A stretch of 36,098 nt of DNA from Euzebyales bacterium (GCA_013695145.1 JACDBB010000040.1:1-36098); one strand, 5' to 3'. Shown: positions 17,027 through 25,522, numbered from the stretch's first letter. Translations and numbers: made by a program. The notes: generated from the letters alone by a model not told the origin.

Positions 17027-18009
17027 CGGACGCCCACGGCCTTCGGCCGCTCCTGGTCTGGACCCCGCCCACCCACGGCCTTCGGCCGCTCCCAGGCCCC
17101 GGCGTTGATCGCCTGGCGGCCTGCGCGGAACGACGAGCGCACCAGCGGACCCGCTTCGACGTGGTCGAAGCCCAGCTGGCGCCCGTAGCGCGCGTAGCGC
17201 GTGAACTCGTCCGGCTCGACGTACCGCTGCAGCGCCAGGTGCTTGTGCGTGGGTTGCAGGTACTGGCCGACTGTGAGGATCTGGCATCCCACCTCAGCGA
17301 GGTCGCGCATGGACTCACAGACCTCGTCCTCGGTCTCGCCGAGCCCCAGCATCAGGTTCGACTTGACCGCCGCGCGACCCCACCGACGGGCGCGCTCGAG
17401 CAGCTCGAGGCTGCCGTCGTAGTCGAACGCGGGTCGCACGTGGCGGAAGAGCCGCCGGACCGTCTCGAGGTTGTGCGCGAGCACCTCGGGCTCGGCGTCG
17501 AGGACCAGCCGCAGCAGCCGGGGATCGGCTCCGAAGTCGTCGATCAGCAGCTCCACGCCGCAGTGCGGGAGCCGCGCATGGATCTGCCGACAGGTCTCGG
17601 CGTAGAGCCAGGCCGCCTTGTCCGCCAGGTCGTCGCGGGCCACGCCCGTGACCACGGCGAAGTGCAGGCCCATGGCCTCGACCGCCTCGGCCACGCGCCG
17701 CGGCTCGTCGCGGTCGTACGCCTTGGGCCTGCCGGTCGCGATCTGGCAGAACCCGCAGCGGCGGGTGCAGTCCTCACCGCCGATCAGGAAGGTGGCCTCG
17801 CGGTCCTCCCAGCACTCGTGGATGTTGGGGCAGCCGGCCTCCTCGCACACCGTGTGCAGGTCCAACCCTCGCATCGTGGACTTGATGTCGCGGTAGTTCG
17901 GGCCGGCGATCTTGCCCTGCTGCTTCAGCCACGCGGGCTTGCGCTGGGCGATCTGCGGGGCGCCGACGACGGTCAGTCGTGTCGCGCCTTCCGGGATGAG
18001 CGAGGTCAC
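17023..18009 (-). CDS. lipA: Lipoyl synthase
   Basis: A 328-residue radical-SAM enzyme that inserts two sulfurs into protein-bound octanoyl groups to make lipoate. Auxiliary-cluster cysteines are C55, C60 and C66 (VCEEAGCPNIHEC); radical-SAM cluster cysteines are C81, C85 and C88 (CTRRCGFC). Further blocks are LLIDDFG, VLAHNLETV, KSNLMLGLGE, YLQPTxxHL and the terminal GPLVRSSFRAG, which holds the conserved serine. The GTG start at 18009 has GAGGAG 8 bases upstream. After the normal end the protein carries an extra tail in which ERPKAVG occurs twice, encoded by a 21-base direct repeat. It lies downstream of lipB on the same strand, separated by a dead gene. The substrate proteins in the window would be the E2 (sucB-like) and, via GcvH elsewhere, the glycine cleavage system. 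Confidence 0.97.
   Translation of the reverse strand: MTSLIPEGATRLTVVGAPQIAQRKPAWLKQQGKIAGPNYRDIKSTMRGLDLHTVCEEAGCPNIHECWEDREATFLIGGEDCTRRCGFCQIATGRPKAYDRDEPRRVAEAVEAMGLHFAVVTGVARDDLADKAAWLYAETCRQIHARLPHCGVELLIDDFGADPRLLRLVLDAEPEVLAHNLETVRRLFRHVRPAFDYDGSLELLERARRWGRAAVKSNLMLGLGETEDEVCESMRDLAEVGCQILTVGQYLQPTHKHLALQRYVEPDEFTRYARYGRQLGFDHVEAGPLVRSSFRAGRQAINAGAWERPKAVGGRGPDQERPKAVGVR
17033..17092. repeat. Two copies of a 21-base repeat with internal hairpin at the lipA end
   Basis: The same 21 bases occur at 17033-17053 and 17072-17092, spaced 18 bases apart. Each contains CGGCC-TTC-GGCCG, able to fold into a small hairpin. On the minus strand each encodes ERPKAVG inside the lipA tail. The location, at overlapping convergent stops, suggests a terminator or a dispersed repeat element that has been taken into the coding frame. 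Confidence 0.65.
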
Positions 18010-18097
18010 GTCGCTGCTCCTCGACGGTGGTGGGCGTGGGCCAGTCTAGGTCGACCCGCTCACGGAGCCAGCCACGTGCCGACCGGCAGGTTGCGGA

Positions 18098-18329
18098 TCA
18101 TCCAGGGGGCGTGCTGGACGGGGGCGGCTGGCTGGAGGGTGGCGGTGGCGCACCCTGCGCGGTGCCCGGCTGGCCGGTGGCTGGTGGCGGCCAAGCGGGG
18201 CGAGCCGCGTCGGCGAGCACCTGGATGTTCTCGCCGATGCGGAACACCACCACCATGATCTCCACGGAAGGAGAAGTCGAACAGGGCGGAGAAGAACCCG
18301 CCCGAGGATGGCGGCGACGATGCGCTCAC
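18098..18329 (-). pseudogene. DUF4282 membrane protein gene with internal deletion
   Basis: The N-terminal part, from GTG 18329, reads SSGGFFSALFDFSF, the typical start of DUF4282 proteins. The next segment of that family, two membrane helices of roughly 60 residues, is missing. One frame away the sequence resumes with VEIMVVVFRIGENIQ, which matches the end of the second helix, followed by a Pro-rich tail (QPGTAQGAPPPPSSQPPP) and a TGA at 18098-18100. So a deletion has removed the membrane segments and shifted the frame, at about 18258-18270. It sits between lipB and lipA, on the same strand. The assignment rests on family sequence memory; the break itself is visible directly. Confidence 0.65.
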
Positions 18330-18431
18330 TGCGAACCCCCGTTCCAGGCGTTGGCGACGCCGGACGGGTCGCCGCGGGTCGCAGGCTACGCTGCCGGCGC
18401 GCCGAGACCAAGGATGCGTCCGCCCGGGAGG

Positions 18432-19085
18432 TCACGCCGCACGGATCAGGCCGAGGTCCCGCATCGAGGCGGTCTGCACCCACCGGCCCAGCGTGTCGCC
18501 GAGGTGGGCGACCAGGCGGTGGCGGACCTCACCGACCGTCGTGTCCACGCCCAGGGAGGCAAGCGAGCACACGCCGCCGTCGGGGATGCCGCACGGCACG
18601 ATGCCGGCGAAGTCGTCCATGTCGGGGTCGACGTTGAACGCGAGCCCGTGCGACGTGGTCTTGCCGGTGACCTTGATGCCGATGGCGGCGAGCTTGTGGT
18701 CGCCCACCCACACGCCGGTGCGCCCCCGGTCAGGGCGGGCCGCCACCCCGAACGACGCGGCGGTGCGCACGCACGCCTCCTCGAGCGCCTCGACGAACGG
18801 ACGTACCGCTTTGGCGTGGGAGAGCTCGATGATCGGGTAGGCGACCAGCTGCCCCGGCCCGTGGTAGGTGACGTCACCGCCGCGCTCGACTCCGACGACG
18901 CGGATGCCGCGGGTGCCCAGCACGTGGCGCCCCACGTCCGCGCGGCGACCCGCCGTGTACACCGGGTCATGGGTGAGGGTCAGCAGCACGTCGTCGATGT
19001 CGTCCGCGGCGCGCGCGGCGACCAAGAGGCGCTGCCAGCGCAGCGCCTCCTCGTAGACGACCTCACCGCAGTCGACCGCCAGCAT
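18432..19085 (-). CDS. lipB: Octanoyl-ACP:protein octanoyltransferase
   Basis: A 217-residue transferase that moves octanoate from acyl carrier protein to lipoyl domains, the step before LipA. The family motif is RGGDVTYHGPGQLVAYP at residues 68-84. The catalytic lysine is K131 in GDHKLAAIGIKV, and the catalytic cysteine is C165 in GIVPCGIPDGGVCSL. The length is normal. The ATG at 19085 lies only 6 bases after the E2 stop, so the two genes form one transcript with lpdA upstream. Placing lipB directly behind the E2 gene joins a lipoyl substrate with the enzyme that primes it. Confidence 0.96.
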   Translation of the reverse strand: MLAVDCGEVVYEEALRWQRLLVAARAADDIDDVLLTLTHDPVYTAGRRADVGRHVLGTRGIRVVGVERGGDVTYHGPGQLVAYPIIELSHAKAVRPFVEALEEACVRTAASFGVAARPDRGRTGVWVGDHKLAAIGIKVTGKTTSHGLAFNVDPDMDDFAGIVPCGIPDGGVCSLASLGVDTTVGEVRHRLVAHLGDTLGRWVQTASMRDLGLIRAA

Positions 19086-19091
19086 GGGAGG

Positions 19092-20495
19092 CTAGTAGCC
19101 CAGCTCAGCTTCCCAGTCGTGCGTCTCGCACAGCTCGGCGACCTCGGTGATGAACCGCGCGGCGTCGGCGCCGTCGACCAGACGGTGGTCGTAGGTGAGC
19201 GAGAAGTAGATCATGTCGCGGACCGCGATGGCCGCCCCGGCGTCATCCTCGACGACGATCGGGCGCTTCTTGATGGCGCCGGTGCCCAGGATCGCGACCT
19301 CGGGGTAGTTGAGGATCGGGGTGTCGATGAGCACGCCGACGCTGCCGGTGTTGGTCACCGTGAAGGTGCCGCCCTCGATGTCCTGCATCTCCAGCTTGCC
19401 CTTGCCGCGGGCCTTGTTCGCGGCCTCGGCGATCGCGCGGGCCAGCGCGGGCAGGGTCAGGTCGTCGGCCCGCTTGACGTTGGGCACCAGCAGGCCCCGC
19501 TCGGTGTCCACGGCCAGGCCCAGGTTCACGTAGTCGTGGAACTTGGCCTTGCCGGCCTCCCAGTCGGCGACTGCGTTGAGGCGCGCGTGCTGCTCCTTGC
19601 GGAGCGCCAGCACGGCGGCGCGGCACAGGAAGACGAAGGGCGACAGCGACACGCCTTCGCGGCTGGAGAACTCCTCCTTGTAGCGCGAGCGCACCCTCAT
19701 GATGCGGGTCACGTCCGCCTCCTGGACGGTCGTGAGCTGCGCGCTCGACTGCAGCGACTCCATCATCTTCGCCGCGATCCGCTGACGGATCCGCGACAGG
19801 TCCTCGACGCGTTCGCGGTCGCCGGACTTCATGCTCACCCCGGGCGAGGGCTGCGGTCGAGCCGACGTCCGCTGATCCTTGGCGGGGGCGCCCGAGATGG
19901 CCGCCTCGACGTCCTCACGCGTGATGCGCCCGCCCTCGCCGGAGCCGGAGACCTCCGACAGGTCGAGGTCGTTCTCGGCCGCCAGGCGCCGCACGATCGG
20001 CGAGACCAGCTGGCCGTGGCCGTTCGCGCTGTCCTCGGCCGGCTCGGCATCCTCGGTCGCCGGGGGCTGGCCGTCCCCCTGTTCGTCCTGGCCGGCGACG
20101 TCTTCGCGCTCGCCGCCGTCGGCCGCCTCATCGGTCTCCGGCTCCTCGGCCTGATCCGGGCTGGCCTCGTCCTGGGCGGCCTCGTCCTGGGCGGCCTCGT
20201 CCTGGGGGGCCTCGTCCTGGGCGGGCGCGGCACCGTCGTCGCCGCCGCTCCCCTCGTCTGCCGCTCCGATGATCGCGACGACGGTGCCCACGTCGACGGT
20301 CTCGTCGACCTCGACACGGATCTCGGTGAGCACGCCCGCAGCGGGGGCGGGCACCTCCGTGTCGATCTTGTCCGAGCTCAGCTCGAACAGTGGCTGGTCG
20401 GTCTCGACCGAGTCGCCGACCTCGACGAGCCAGGCGGTGATGGTGCCCTCGGTGACGCTCTCGCCGAGCTGGGGAAGGGTGACTTCGGTTGCCAC
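19092..20495 (-). CDS. sucB: Dihydrolipoamide acyltransferase (E2) of a 2-oxoacid dehydrogenase complex, SucB-like
   Basis: A 467-residue E2 subunit that carries acyl groups on a lipoyl arm to CoA. Residues 3-78 are a lipoyl domain with the modified lysine K43 in SSDKIDTEV. A long acidic linker (~80-160) contains tandem QDEAA repeats. A peripheral-subunit (E1/E3) binding domain follows at ~162-200 (LVSPIVRRLAAENDLDLSEV). The catalytic domain runs from ~230 to the end, with H437 and D441 in YDHRLVDG. I chose GTG 20495, preceded by GAGAGGAG with about 7 bases spacing; an upstream ATG at 20672 would add 59 Arg/Pro-rich residues and also has a weak AGGAG. The E1 gene is not in the window, so the substrate (2-oxoglutarate or a branched-chain acid) is open. 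It is co-transcribed with lpdA and lipB. Confidence 0.9.
   Translation of the reverse strand: MATEVTLPQLGESVTEGTITAWLVEVGDSVETDQPLFELSSDKIDTEVPAPAAGVLTEIRVEVDETVDVGTVVAIIGAADEGSGGDDGAAPAQDEAPQDEAAQDEAAQDEASPDQAEEPETDEAADGGEREDVAGQDEQGDGQPPATEDAEPAEDSANGHGQLVSPIVRRLAAENDLDLSEVSGSGEGGRITREDVEAAISGAPAKDQRTSARPQPSPGVSMKSGDRERVEDLSRIRQRIAAKMMESLQSSAQLTTVQEADVTRIMRVRSRYKEEFSSREGVSLSPFVFLCRAAVLALRKEQHARLNAVADWEAGKAKFHDYVNLGLAVDTERGLLVPNVKRADDLTLPALARAIAEAANKARGKGKLEMQDIEGGTFTVTNTGSVGVLIDTPILNYPEVAILGTGAIKKRPIVVEDDAGAAIAVRDMIYFSLTYDHRLVDGADAARFITEVAELCETHDWEAELGY
20163..20222 (-). repeat. Four 15-base tandem repeats in the E2 linker
   Basis: Four units of GGCCTCGTCCTGGGC (plus strand), one with a single change, encode repeated AQDEA in the flexible linker between the lipoyl and binding domains. 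Such in-frame repeats expand and contract easily and change linker length. Confidence 0.85.
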
Positions 20496-20706
20496 GGTGC
20501 TGCTCCTCTCGCCGGCAGGGGTGGCCGGCTCGGTGGTGGTCTCCTGCTGGCTGTCCCGGTCGGGTTCACCGCGCCCGCGCCGTCGGCGTGATGGGGGCGG
20601 CTGGCCGCCGCGGCGGCGCCGACGATCGGCGGTCTCAGGTCGGCCGGGGCGGTTTCGGTCGCGTTGCGCCATGCCTGCTGCTTGCTCCTGTCTGGTGGCG
20701 GCGACG

Positions 20707-22116
20707 CTAGCCGTGCAGGGGCCGGCCTGCCAGGCCCATGTGCGCCTCGCCGATGGCCTCCGACAGGGTCGGATGGGGATGGATGAACGCGCCGACCTCG
20801 GTGGGCAGCGCCTCCCAGTTGTAGATGAGCTGTCCCTCGGCGATCAGGTCGGTCGCCTTGGGGCCGACGATGTGGACGCCGAGGACCTTGCCCCCGTCCT
20901 TCGCCGCCAGGACTTTCACGTGGCCGGTGCCCTTCATCATCATCGCGCGGGCGTTGTGGCTGTACGGGAAGGACTGCTTGTCGTACTCGATGCCCTCGTC
21001 CTTCAGCTCCTGCTCGTTCCAACCCACGCTGCCGATCTCAGGGTGGCAGTAGTAGACGCGCGGGATGCCCTTGTAGTCGATCGACCGCACCGGCTGGTCG
21101 GCGGCGTGCTCGGCGACCAGGAACCCCTCCTGGAACGAGGCGTGCGCCAGGCCCAGCGCCGGGGGCGGGAGGATGTCGCCGATCGCGTACACGCCGTCCG
21201 CGCTGGTGCGGCTGTAGCCGTCGACCGGCACGAAGCCCCGATCCAGCTTGACGCCCGCCTCCTCGAACCCCATGTCCTCAGTCACGGGCCCGCGTCCCAC
21301 GGCGACCATCAGCACGTCGCCCTCGAGGGTGGACGTCTCGCCCTTGGAGTCGGAGATCGTGACCCGCAGGCCGTCGTCGCCCTTCTCGACCTTCGTGGCC
21401 TTGGTGCCGGTGCGCGCGCGGATCCCGGATTTCTTCAGATCCTTCGCGATGGCCTTGGAGGTATCGACGTCCTCGCGCGGGACGACCGCCGACTCCATCT
21501 CGATGATCGTGACCTCCTCGGCGCCGAACGCATGCCAGACGGAAGCGAACTCCATGCCGACCGCCGAGGCGCCGAGCACGATCGGTCGCCGCGGAACCTG
21601 CTCGAGGAAGAGTGCCTCGTCGCTGGTGATCACCCGGGTGCCGTCACGCTCGGCTCCCTCGATCGGCACGTCGCGGGGTTTGGAGCCGGTGGCCAGGACC
21701 ACACCGCGCTCGGCCTTCAACGGGCGCTCGCCATCGTCCGTCGCGACGACCACGGTCCTCGGGTCGGCCAGCCGGCCGTCGCCCGCGACCGTCTCGACGC
21801 CCCGCGCCTTCAGGCTGGCCTGGAGTCCCTTCCAGTTGGCGTCGACGATCGACTGCTTGTAGGCGAGCACGGCGGCCATCTCGATGCCGTCGAAGGTCGC
21901 CTTGACGCCGTAGTCGGAGGCGTCCCTGGCATGGTCGGCGACCTCCGCAGCCTGCAGGAACGCCTTCGTCGGGATGCAGCCCCAGTGCAGGCACGTGCCG
22001 CCGACCTTCTCTTTCTCGACCAGGGCGACCCGCATGCCGAGGTCCGCGGCGCGCAGCGCGCACGAGTACCCCCCGGTCCCCCCGCCGAGGACGATGAGGT
22101 CGTAGCTGTCGGCCAT
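20707..22116 (-). CDS. lpdA: Dihydrolipoyl dehydrogenase (E3)
   Basis: A 469-residue FAD-dependent disulfide oxidoreductase that reoxidises dihydrolipoamide with NAD+, serving 2-oxoacid dehydrogenases and the glycine cleavage system. The FAD-binding motif is LIVLGGGTGGYSCALRAA at the N-terminus. The redox-active disulfide is C42/C47 in GGTCLHWGCIPTK. A second FAD motif reads YAIGDI, and the His-Glu pair of the partner subunit is H448/E453 in HPTLSEAIGEAH. The ATG at 22116 has CAGGAG 9 bases upstream; the open frame runs to 22275, but the extension is not protein-like. First gene of the lpdA-E2-lipB unit. Confidence 0.97.
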   Translation of the reverse strand: MADSYDLIVLGGGTGGYSCALRAADLGMRVALVEKEKVGGTCLHWGCIPTKAFLQAAEVADHARDASDYGVKATFDGIEMAAVLAYKQSIVDANWKGLQASLKARGVETVAGDGRLADPRTVVVATDDGERPLKAERGVVLATGSKPRDVPIEGAERDGTRVITSDEALFLEQVPRRPIVLGASAVGMEFASVWHAFGAEEVTIIEMESAVVPREDVDTSKAIAKDLKKSGIRARTGTKATKVEKGDDGLRVTISDSKGETSTLEGDVLMVAVGRGPVTEDMGFEEAGVKLDRGFVPVDGYSRTSADGVYAIGDILPPPALGLAHASFQEGFLVAEHAADQPVRSIDYKGIPRVYYCHPEIGSVGWNEQELKDEGIEYDKQSFPYSHNARAMMMKGTGHVKVLAAKDGGKVLGVHIVGPKATDLIAEGQLIYNWEALPTEVGAFIHPHPTLSEAIGEAHMGLAGRPLHG

Positions 22117-22283
22117 GGTTCGTCGCTCCTGACGTCTCGCTCTGGCCGCCGGTCCGAGATCCGGTCCAGCGTTCCATTGCTCGGCCAGCGGCGCTCGTTG
22201 CGCGCATGGTAGCCGCGTCGTCCAACGCGCCCACCGGCCCGTGGCGATGATCGCCGCGGGTGCGCGGTGGCGCACCCACGCAC

Positions 22284-22289
22284 TACCCT
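22284..22289 (+). promoter_or_regulatory. -10 box of a leaderless promoter for the transglycosylase gene
   Basis: TACCCT ends 9 bases before the ATG at 22299. The same hexamer stands before the methyltransferase fusion at 15242. It excludes the upstream in-frame start at 22260. Confidence 0.5.
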
Positions 22290-22298
22290 GGTCGCCGC

Positions 22299-23145
22299 AT
22301 GCCCACCCCCCGACGCCCAGATGGCCGCCACGGCGCCCACGCCCGCCCCCGACACCTGACGCCCCGCGCAGCGGCGCGGTGGTCGTTGCAAAGCGTCCTC
22401 GTCGGGTTGATCGTCGGACTGGCCACCGGATTGCTGCTGGTGGACGGCGACGTGCGCGGGCGCGTTGCGGACACCCTTGCGAACCGTGTCGCCGTCCCAG
22501 CGGAGCTGACGGTCGACATCGACGCCGAGGCGCGGGCGGTGCGGCCGCGCACGCACGTGGTCAGTCCGGGCGAGACCGTCTCGCGGCTGGCAGAGCGCTA
22601 CGCCGTCACCAGCCGCTCCCTGATGCGGGCCAACGCCATCGACGATCCGAGGACGCTGGCGCCGGGGCAGGTGCTGTTCGTCCCCGAACCCGACGCGTCC
22701 CGTCCGCTCACGCCCGAGGCGGCTGTGGCTGCTGACCTTCCGGTGGAGGAGTTGCTCCGCGCGCACGCGAAGACGCACGGCGCTGATCCGCACCTCGTCC
22801 AGGCGATCGCCTGGCAGGAGTCCAGCTGGGACCAGCGCGTGGTCTCCGACAAGGGCGCCGTCGGTCTGATGCAGCTGCTGCCGGACACGGGCGAGCTCGT
22901 CGCGGCGCACCTCGGCCGACCGGTGGACCCCTACGACCCCGACGCGAACGTGGAGGCCGGCGTGGTGTACCTCCAGCTCCTCGCCGACCGCCATGACGGC
23001 GACCTGCACGAGGTGCTGGCGGGCTACTACCAGGGTTCGCACTCCGTGGCGCTGCGGGGGTCGCGCTGGCGCGACGCAGGCGTACATCGCCGACGTGCTG
23101 CGCTACCGGGAGGCGTTCGCCGCGGCGGCGGCGGAGGGGCGCTAG
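22299..23145 (+). CDS. LysM-containing lytic transglycosylase, C-terminus frameshifted
   Basis: A cell-wall enzyme cleaving peptidoglycan glycan strands. A basic N-terminus is followed by a membrane/signal segment, SVLVGLIVGLATGLLLVDG. One LysM domain for peptidoglycan binding reads HVVSPGETVSRLAERYAVTS. The lytic transglycosylase domain holds the catalytic glutamate in IAWQESSWDQRV, then GAVGLMQLLPDTG and LAGYYQGS. Near 23060-23085 the frame breaks: as written it runs on in Arg/Gly-rich sequence to 23183, into gcvT. A second frame resumes with TQAYIADVLRYREAFAAAA and stops at 23145, the expected family ending, so I place the ancestral end there. A net change of one base in, or two bases out, would repair it. 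The catalytic core is intact, so the protein may still work. Confidence 0.75.
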
Positions 23146-23175
23146 TGGACCCGACGCCGACGGGCCCGAGTAGCC

Positions 23176-24309
23176 ATGCCTAGCGACCCGCAGCTGCGGC
23201 AGTCGCCGCTGGATGACCGCCACCGGGCGCTGGACGCCACGATGACCGGGTTCGGCGGCTGGGACATGCCGCTTGACTACGGCACGGTCGTGGCCGAGCA
23301 CCGGGCGGTGCGTGAGGGCTGCGGCGTCTTCGACCTGTCCCACCTGGGCACGCTGCGGGTGACCGGCCCCGGCGCCGAGTCGACCTTGCAGCAGGCCCTG
23401 ACCAACGACGTGTCGAAGCTGGTCCCCGGGCGGGCGCACTACACCCTGTGCCTGGACGGCGGCGGGGGGATCACCGATGACCTGCTGGTCTACCGGCTCG
23501 ACTGGGGGTTCTTCGTGGTGCCCAACGCGGCGAACGCCAGCGCGGTCCGAGCCGCGATCGACGCCTGCGGTGACCGCGCGGAGCGCGACGTGGCGGATGT
23601 CAAGGCCGACCTCGCGTGCCTCGCGATCCAGGGGCCGGACGCCGCGGACGTCGTCACCGCGGCGGGTGTCGACGTCAGCGACATGGCCTATCTCGATGTC
23701 GGCCCGCTGGAGCTGGCCAGCCCGGACGCGGAGCCGGGCCGCTCGCTGGACGACGGGCCCGTCCCCGGCGGCGGCGTGCTGGCCCGCTCCGGCTACACCG
23801 GCGAGCGCGGCTACGAGCTGTTCTGCGACGCCGCAGTGGCGGGCAGCCTGTGGGACCGTGTCCTGGCCGCCGGCGCCGCGCCCGCCGGTCTCGGCGCGCG
23901 CGACACCCTGCGGCTGGAGATGGGCTATCCGCTGCATGGACAGGACATCTCGCCGGCGACTTCGCCGGTCGACGCGCCGCTGGGGTGGGCGGTCAAGCCC
24001 GGCACCGGGTTCACCGGCGAGGACGCCTATGTGGCCGCCAAGGAGGCCGGCCCCCAGCGGAGGCTGCGGGGTCTGCGGGTGCTGGGGCGCGGCATCCCCC
24101 GCGCGCGCTGCACGGTGCGGCGCGACGGCTCCGACGTCGGGGAGACGACCAGCGGCACCTTCTCGCCCACGCTGCGGCTGGGCATCGCGCTGGGCTACCT
24201 CGACCCCGCGATCCAGACCGGCGACCGGGTCGAGATCGACGTCCGCGGCAAGTCACTGCCCGCCGAGGTGGTCCGCCCGCCCTTCGTCGACCGCGACCCC
24301 AAGGCCTGA
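23176..24309 (+). CDS. gcvT: Aminomethyltransferase (glycine cleavage T-protein)
   Basis: A 377-residue folate-binding enzyme. In the glycine cleavage system the T-protein takes the aminomethyl group from lipoyl-GcvH, releases ammonia and passes the one-carbon unit to tetrahydrofolate. Visible blocks are FGGWDMPLDYGTVVAEHRAV, CGVFDLSHLGTLRVTGP, LTNDVSKLVPGRAHYTLCL, GGGITDDLLVYRL, the folate-site SGYTGERGYELF, and GARDTLRLEMGYPLHGQDI. The length is typical. Neither gcvH nor gcvP is next to it. YgfZ-type folate proteins are the main alternative, but the full set of T-protein motifs argues against that. Its end faces nadA, with a hairpin between. The lipoate that GcvH needs would be made by the lipA and lipB of this window. 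Confidence 0.93.
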   Translation: MPSDPQLRQSPLDDRHRALDATMTGFGGWDMPLDYGTVVAEHRAVREGCGVFDLSHLGTLRVTGPGAESTLQQALTNDVSKLVPGRAHYTLCLDGGGGITDDLLVYRLDWGFFVVPNAANASAVRAAIDACGDRAERDVADVKADLACLAIQGPDAADVVTAAGVDVSDMAYLDVGPLELASPDAEPGRSLDDGPVPGGGVLARSGYTGERGYELFCDAAVAGSLWDRVLAAGAAPAGLGARDTLRLEMGYPLHGQDISPATSPVDAPLGWAVKPGTGFTGEDAYVAAKEAGPQRRLRGLRVLGRGIPRARCTVRRDGSDVGETTSGTFSPTLRLGIALGYLDPAIQTGDRVEIDVRGKSLPAEVVRPPFVDRDPKA

Positions 24310-24310
24310 G

Positions 24311-24329
24311 GCCGGGCTACGCGCCCGGC
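24311..24329. terminator. Hairpin between convergent gcvT and nadA
   Basis: A perfect 7-bp stem, GCCGGGC-TACGC-GCCCGGC, begins just after the gcvT stop and overlaps the last codons of nadA. It probably ends transcription from both sides. Confidence 0.55.
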
Positions 24330-25522
24330 AGCGCGAGCATCCGGTCCAGGGCGACCTTCGCCCACAGCGCGGTGTCGTCGTCCACCCGGATCACGTTGGG
24401 CGCGCGACCGGCGACCAGCTCCTCGAGCGCCCACACCAGGTGCGGCAGGTCGATGCGGTTCATGGTCGCGCAGAAGCACACCTTCTCGTTCAGGAACACC
24501 ACGGTCTTGTCGGGATGCTGCTGCGCCAGACGGCCGACGAGGTTGAGCTCGGTGCCGATCGCCCACTTCGAGCCGGCCGGCGCCGCGTCGAGCGTGGCGA
24601 TGATCGCCTCGGTCGACCCGACGTGGTCGGCGGCCAGCACGACCTCGTGCCTGACCTCCGGGTGCACCAGCACCTGGACACCCGGGACGCGGGCACGGAC
24701 GTCGTCGACGTGAGCGGGCATGAACGTGCCGTGCACGGAGCAGTGGCCCCGCCACAGCACGACCTTCGCGGCGCGCAGGCGGTCGGGCGCGACGCCCCCT
24801 CCGGGGAACGCCGGGTCGTAGGTGACGCAGTCACCGAGCGACAAGCCCAGTTCGCGCACCGCGGTGTTGCGGCCGAGGTGCTGGTCGGGCATGAACAGGA
24901 CCTGCTCGCCCTGCTCGAACGCCCACTCCATCGCCCGCCTGGCGTTGGACGACGTGCAGATCGCGCCCCCGGCCCTCCCGGTGAACGACTTGATCGCCGC
25001 CGAGGAGTTCATGTAGGTGAGCGGCACGGTCCTGACGCCCCCCGCCTCGGCGCCGTCGCCGCAGCCGACGGCGCGGAGGTCCTCCCACGCAGCCTCCACC
25101 TGGCTGATCTCGGCCATGTCGGCCATCGAGCAGCCCGCCGCGAGGTCGGGCAGCACGACCTGGGTCGTGGGGGCGGTCAGGATGTCCGCGGTCTCGGCCA
25201 TGAAATGCACGCCGCAGAACACGATGGTCGGCGCGCCGTTCGCGGTGGCGTCACGGGCGAGCTTGAAGCTGTCACCGCGGACGTCGGCGAACTGGATCAC
25301 CTCGTCGCGCTGGTAGTGGTGGCCGAGCACGAACACGTCGTCGCCCAAGATGGCGCGGGCCGTCCGCGCGCGCTCGACCAGGGCGGGGTCGCTCGGGTCC
25401 GGCACGGTCCCGGGGCAGATGGTGCCGCGCTCGCTGTCCGGGTCGGCCTGCTGACCGAGGAGCAGCAGCGGGGTGGCGGTCGCCGCGTCGCGGAGGTTGG
25501 TGACCTGCGTGGTGGATGGCAT
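24317..25522 (-). CDS. nadA: Quinolinate synthase
   Basis: A 401-residue 4Fe-4S enzyme that condenses iminoaspartate with dihydroxyacetone phosphate to quinolinate, a committed step of NAD synthesis. Substrate-site blocks are VLGHHYQRDEV (H68, H69), DSFKLARDA, VFCGVHFMAETADIL and YMNSSAAIKS. Candidate cluster cysteines are C103, C189 (GGAICTSSNA) and the one in NEKVCFCATMNR; the RGHCSVHGTF block matches the longer Bacillus/actinobacterial type. The ATG at 25522 was chosen at MPSTTQVTN; the frame stays open upstream but crosses a promoter-like palindrome. nadB and nadC are not adjacent, unlike in many genomes. The gene may be controlled through the inverted repeat at 25540-25554. Confidence 0.95.
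   Translation of the reverse strand: MPSTTQVTNLRDAATATPLLLLGQQADPDSERGTICPGTVPDPSDPALVERARTARAILGDDVFVLGHHYQRDEVIQFADVRGDSFKLARDATANGAPTIVFCGVHFMAETADILTAPTTQVVLPDLAAGCSMADMAEISQVEAAWEDLRAVGCGDGAEAGGVRTVPLTYMNSSAAIKSFTGRAGGAICTSSNARRAMEWAFEQGEQVLFMPDQHLGRNTAVRELGLSLGDCVTYDPAFPGGGVAPDRLRAAKVVLWRGHCSVHGTFMPAHVDDVRARVPGVQVLVHPEVRHEVVLAADHVGSTEAIIATLDAAPAGSKWAIGTELNLVGRLAQQHPDKTVVFLNEKVCFCATMNRIDLPHLVWALEELVAGRAPNVIRVDDDTALWAKVALDRMLALPGA

Noticed and set aside
19086-19094. TAGCCT before lipB as a leaderless promoter
   Set aside because: It is only 3 bases from the ATG and overlaps the sucB stop. Co-transcription explains lipB better.
18027-20591. A plus-strand open frame of 854 codons opposite lipB and sucB
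   Set aside because: It mirrors two well-recognised genes and has shadow composition. The repeat in it reflects the AQDEA linker of E2.
23146-23175. Glycine riboswitch before gcvT
   Set aside because: The gap is 30 bases, too short for one, and no such motif is seen upstream.
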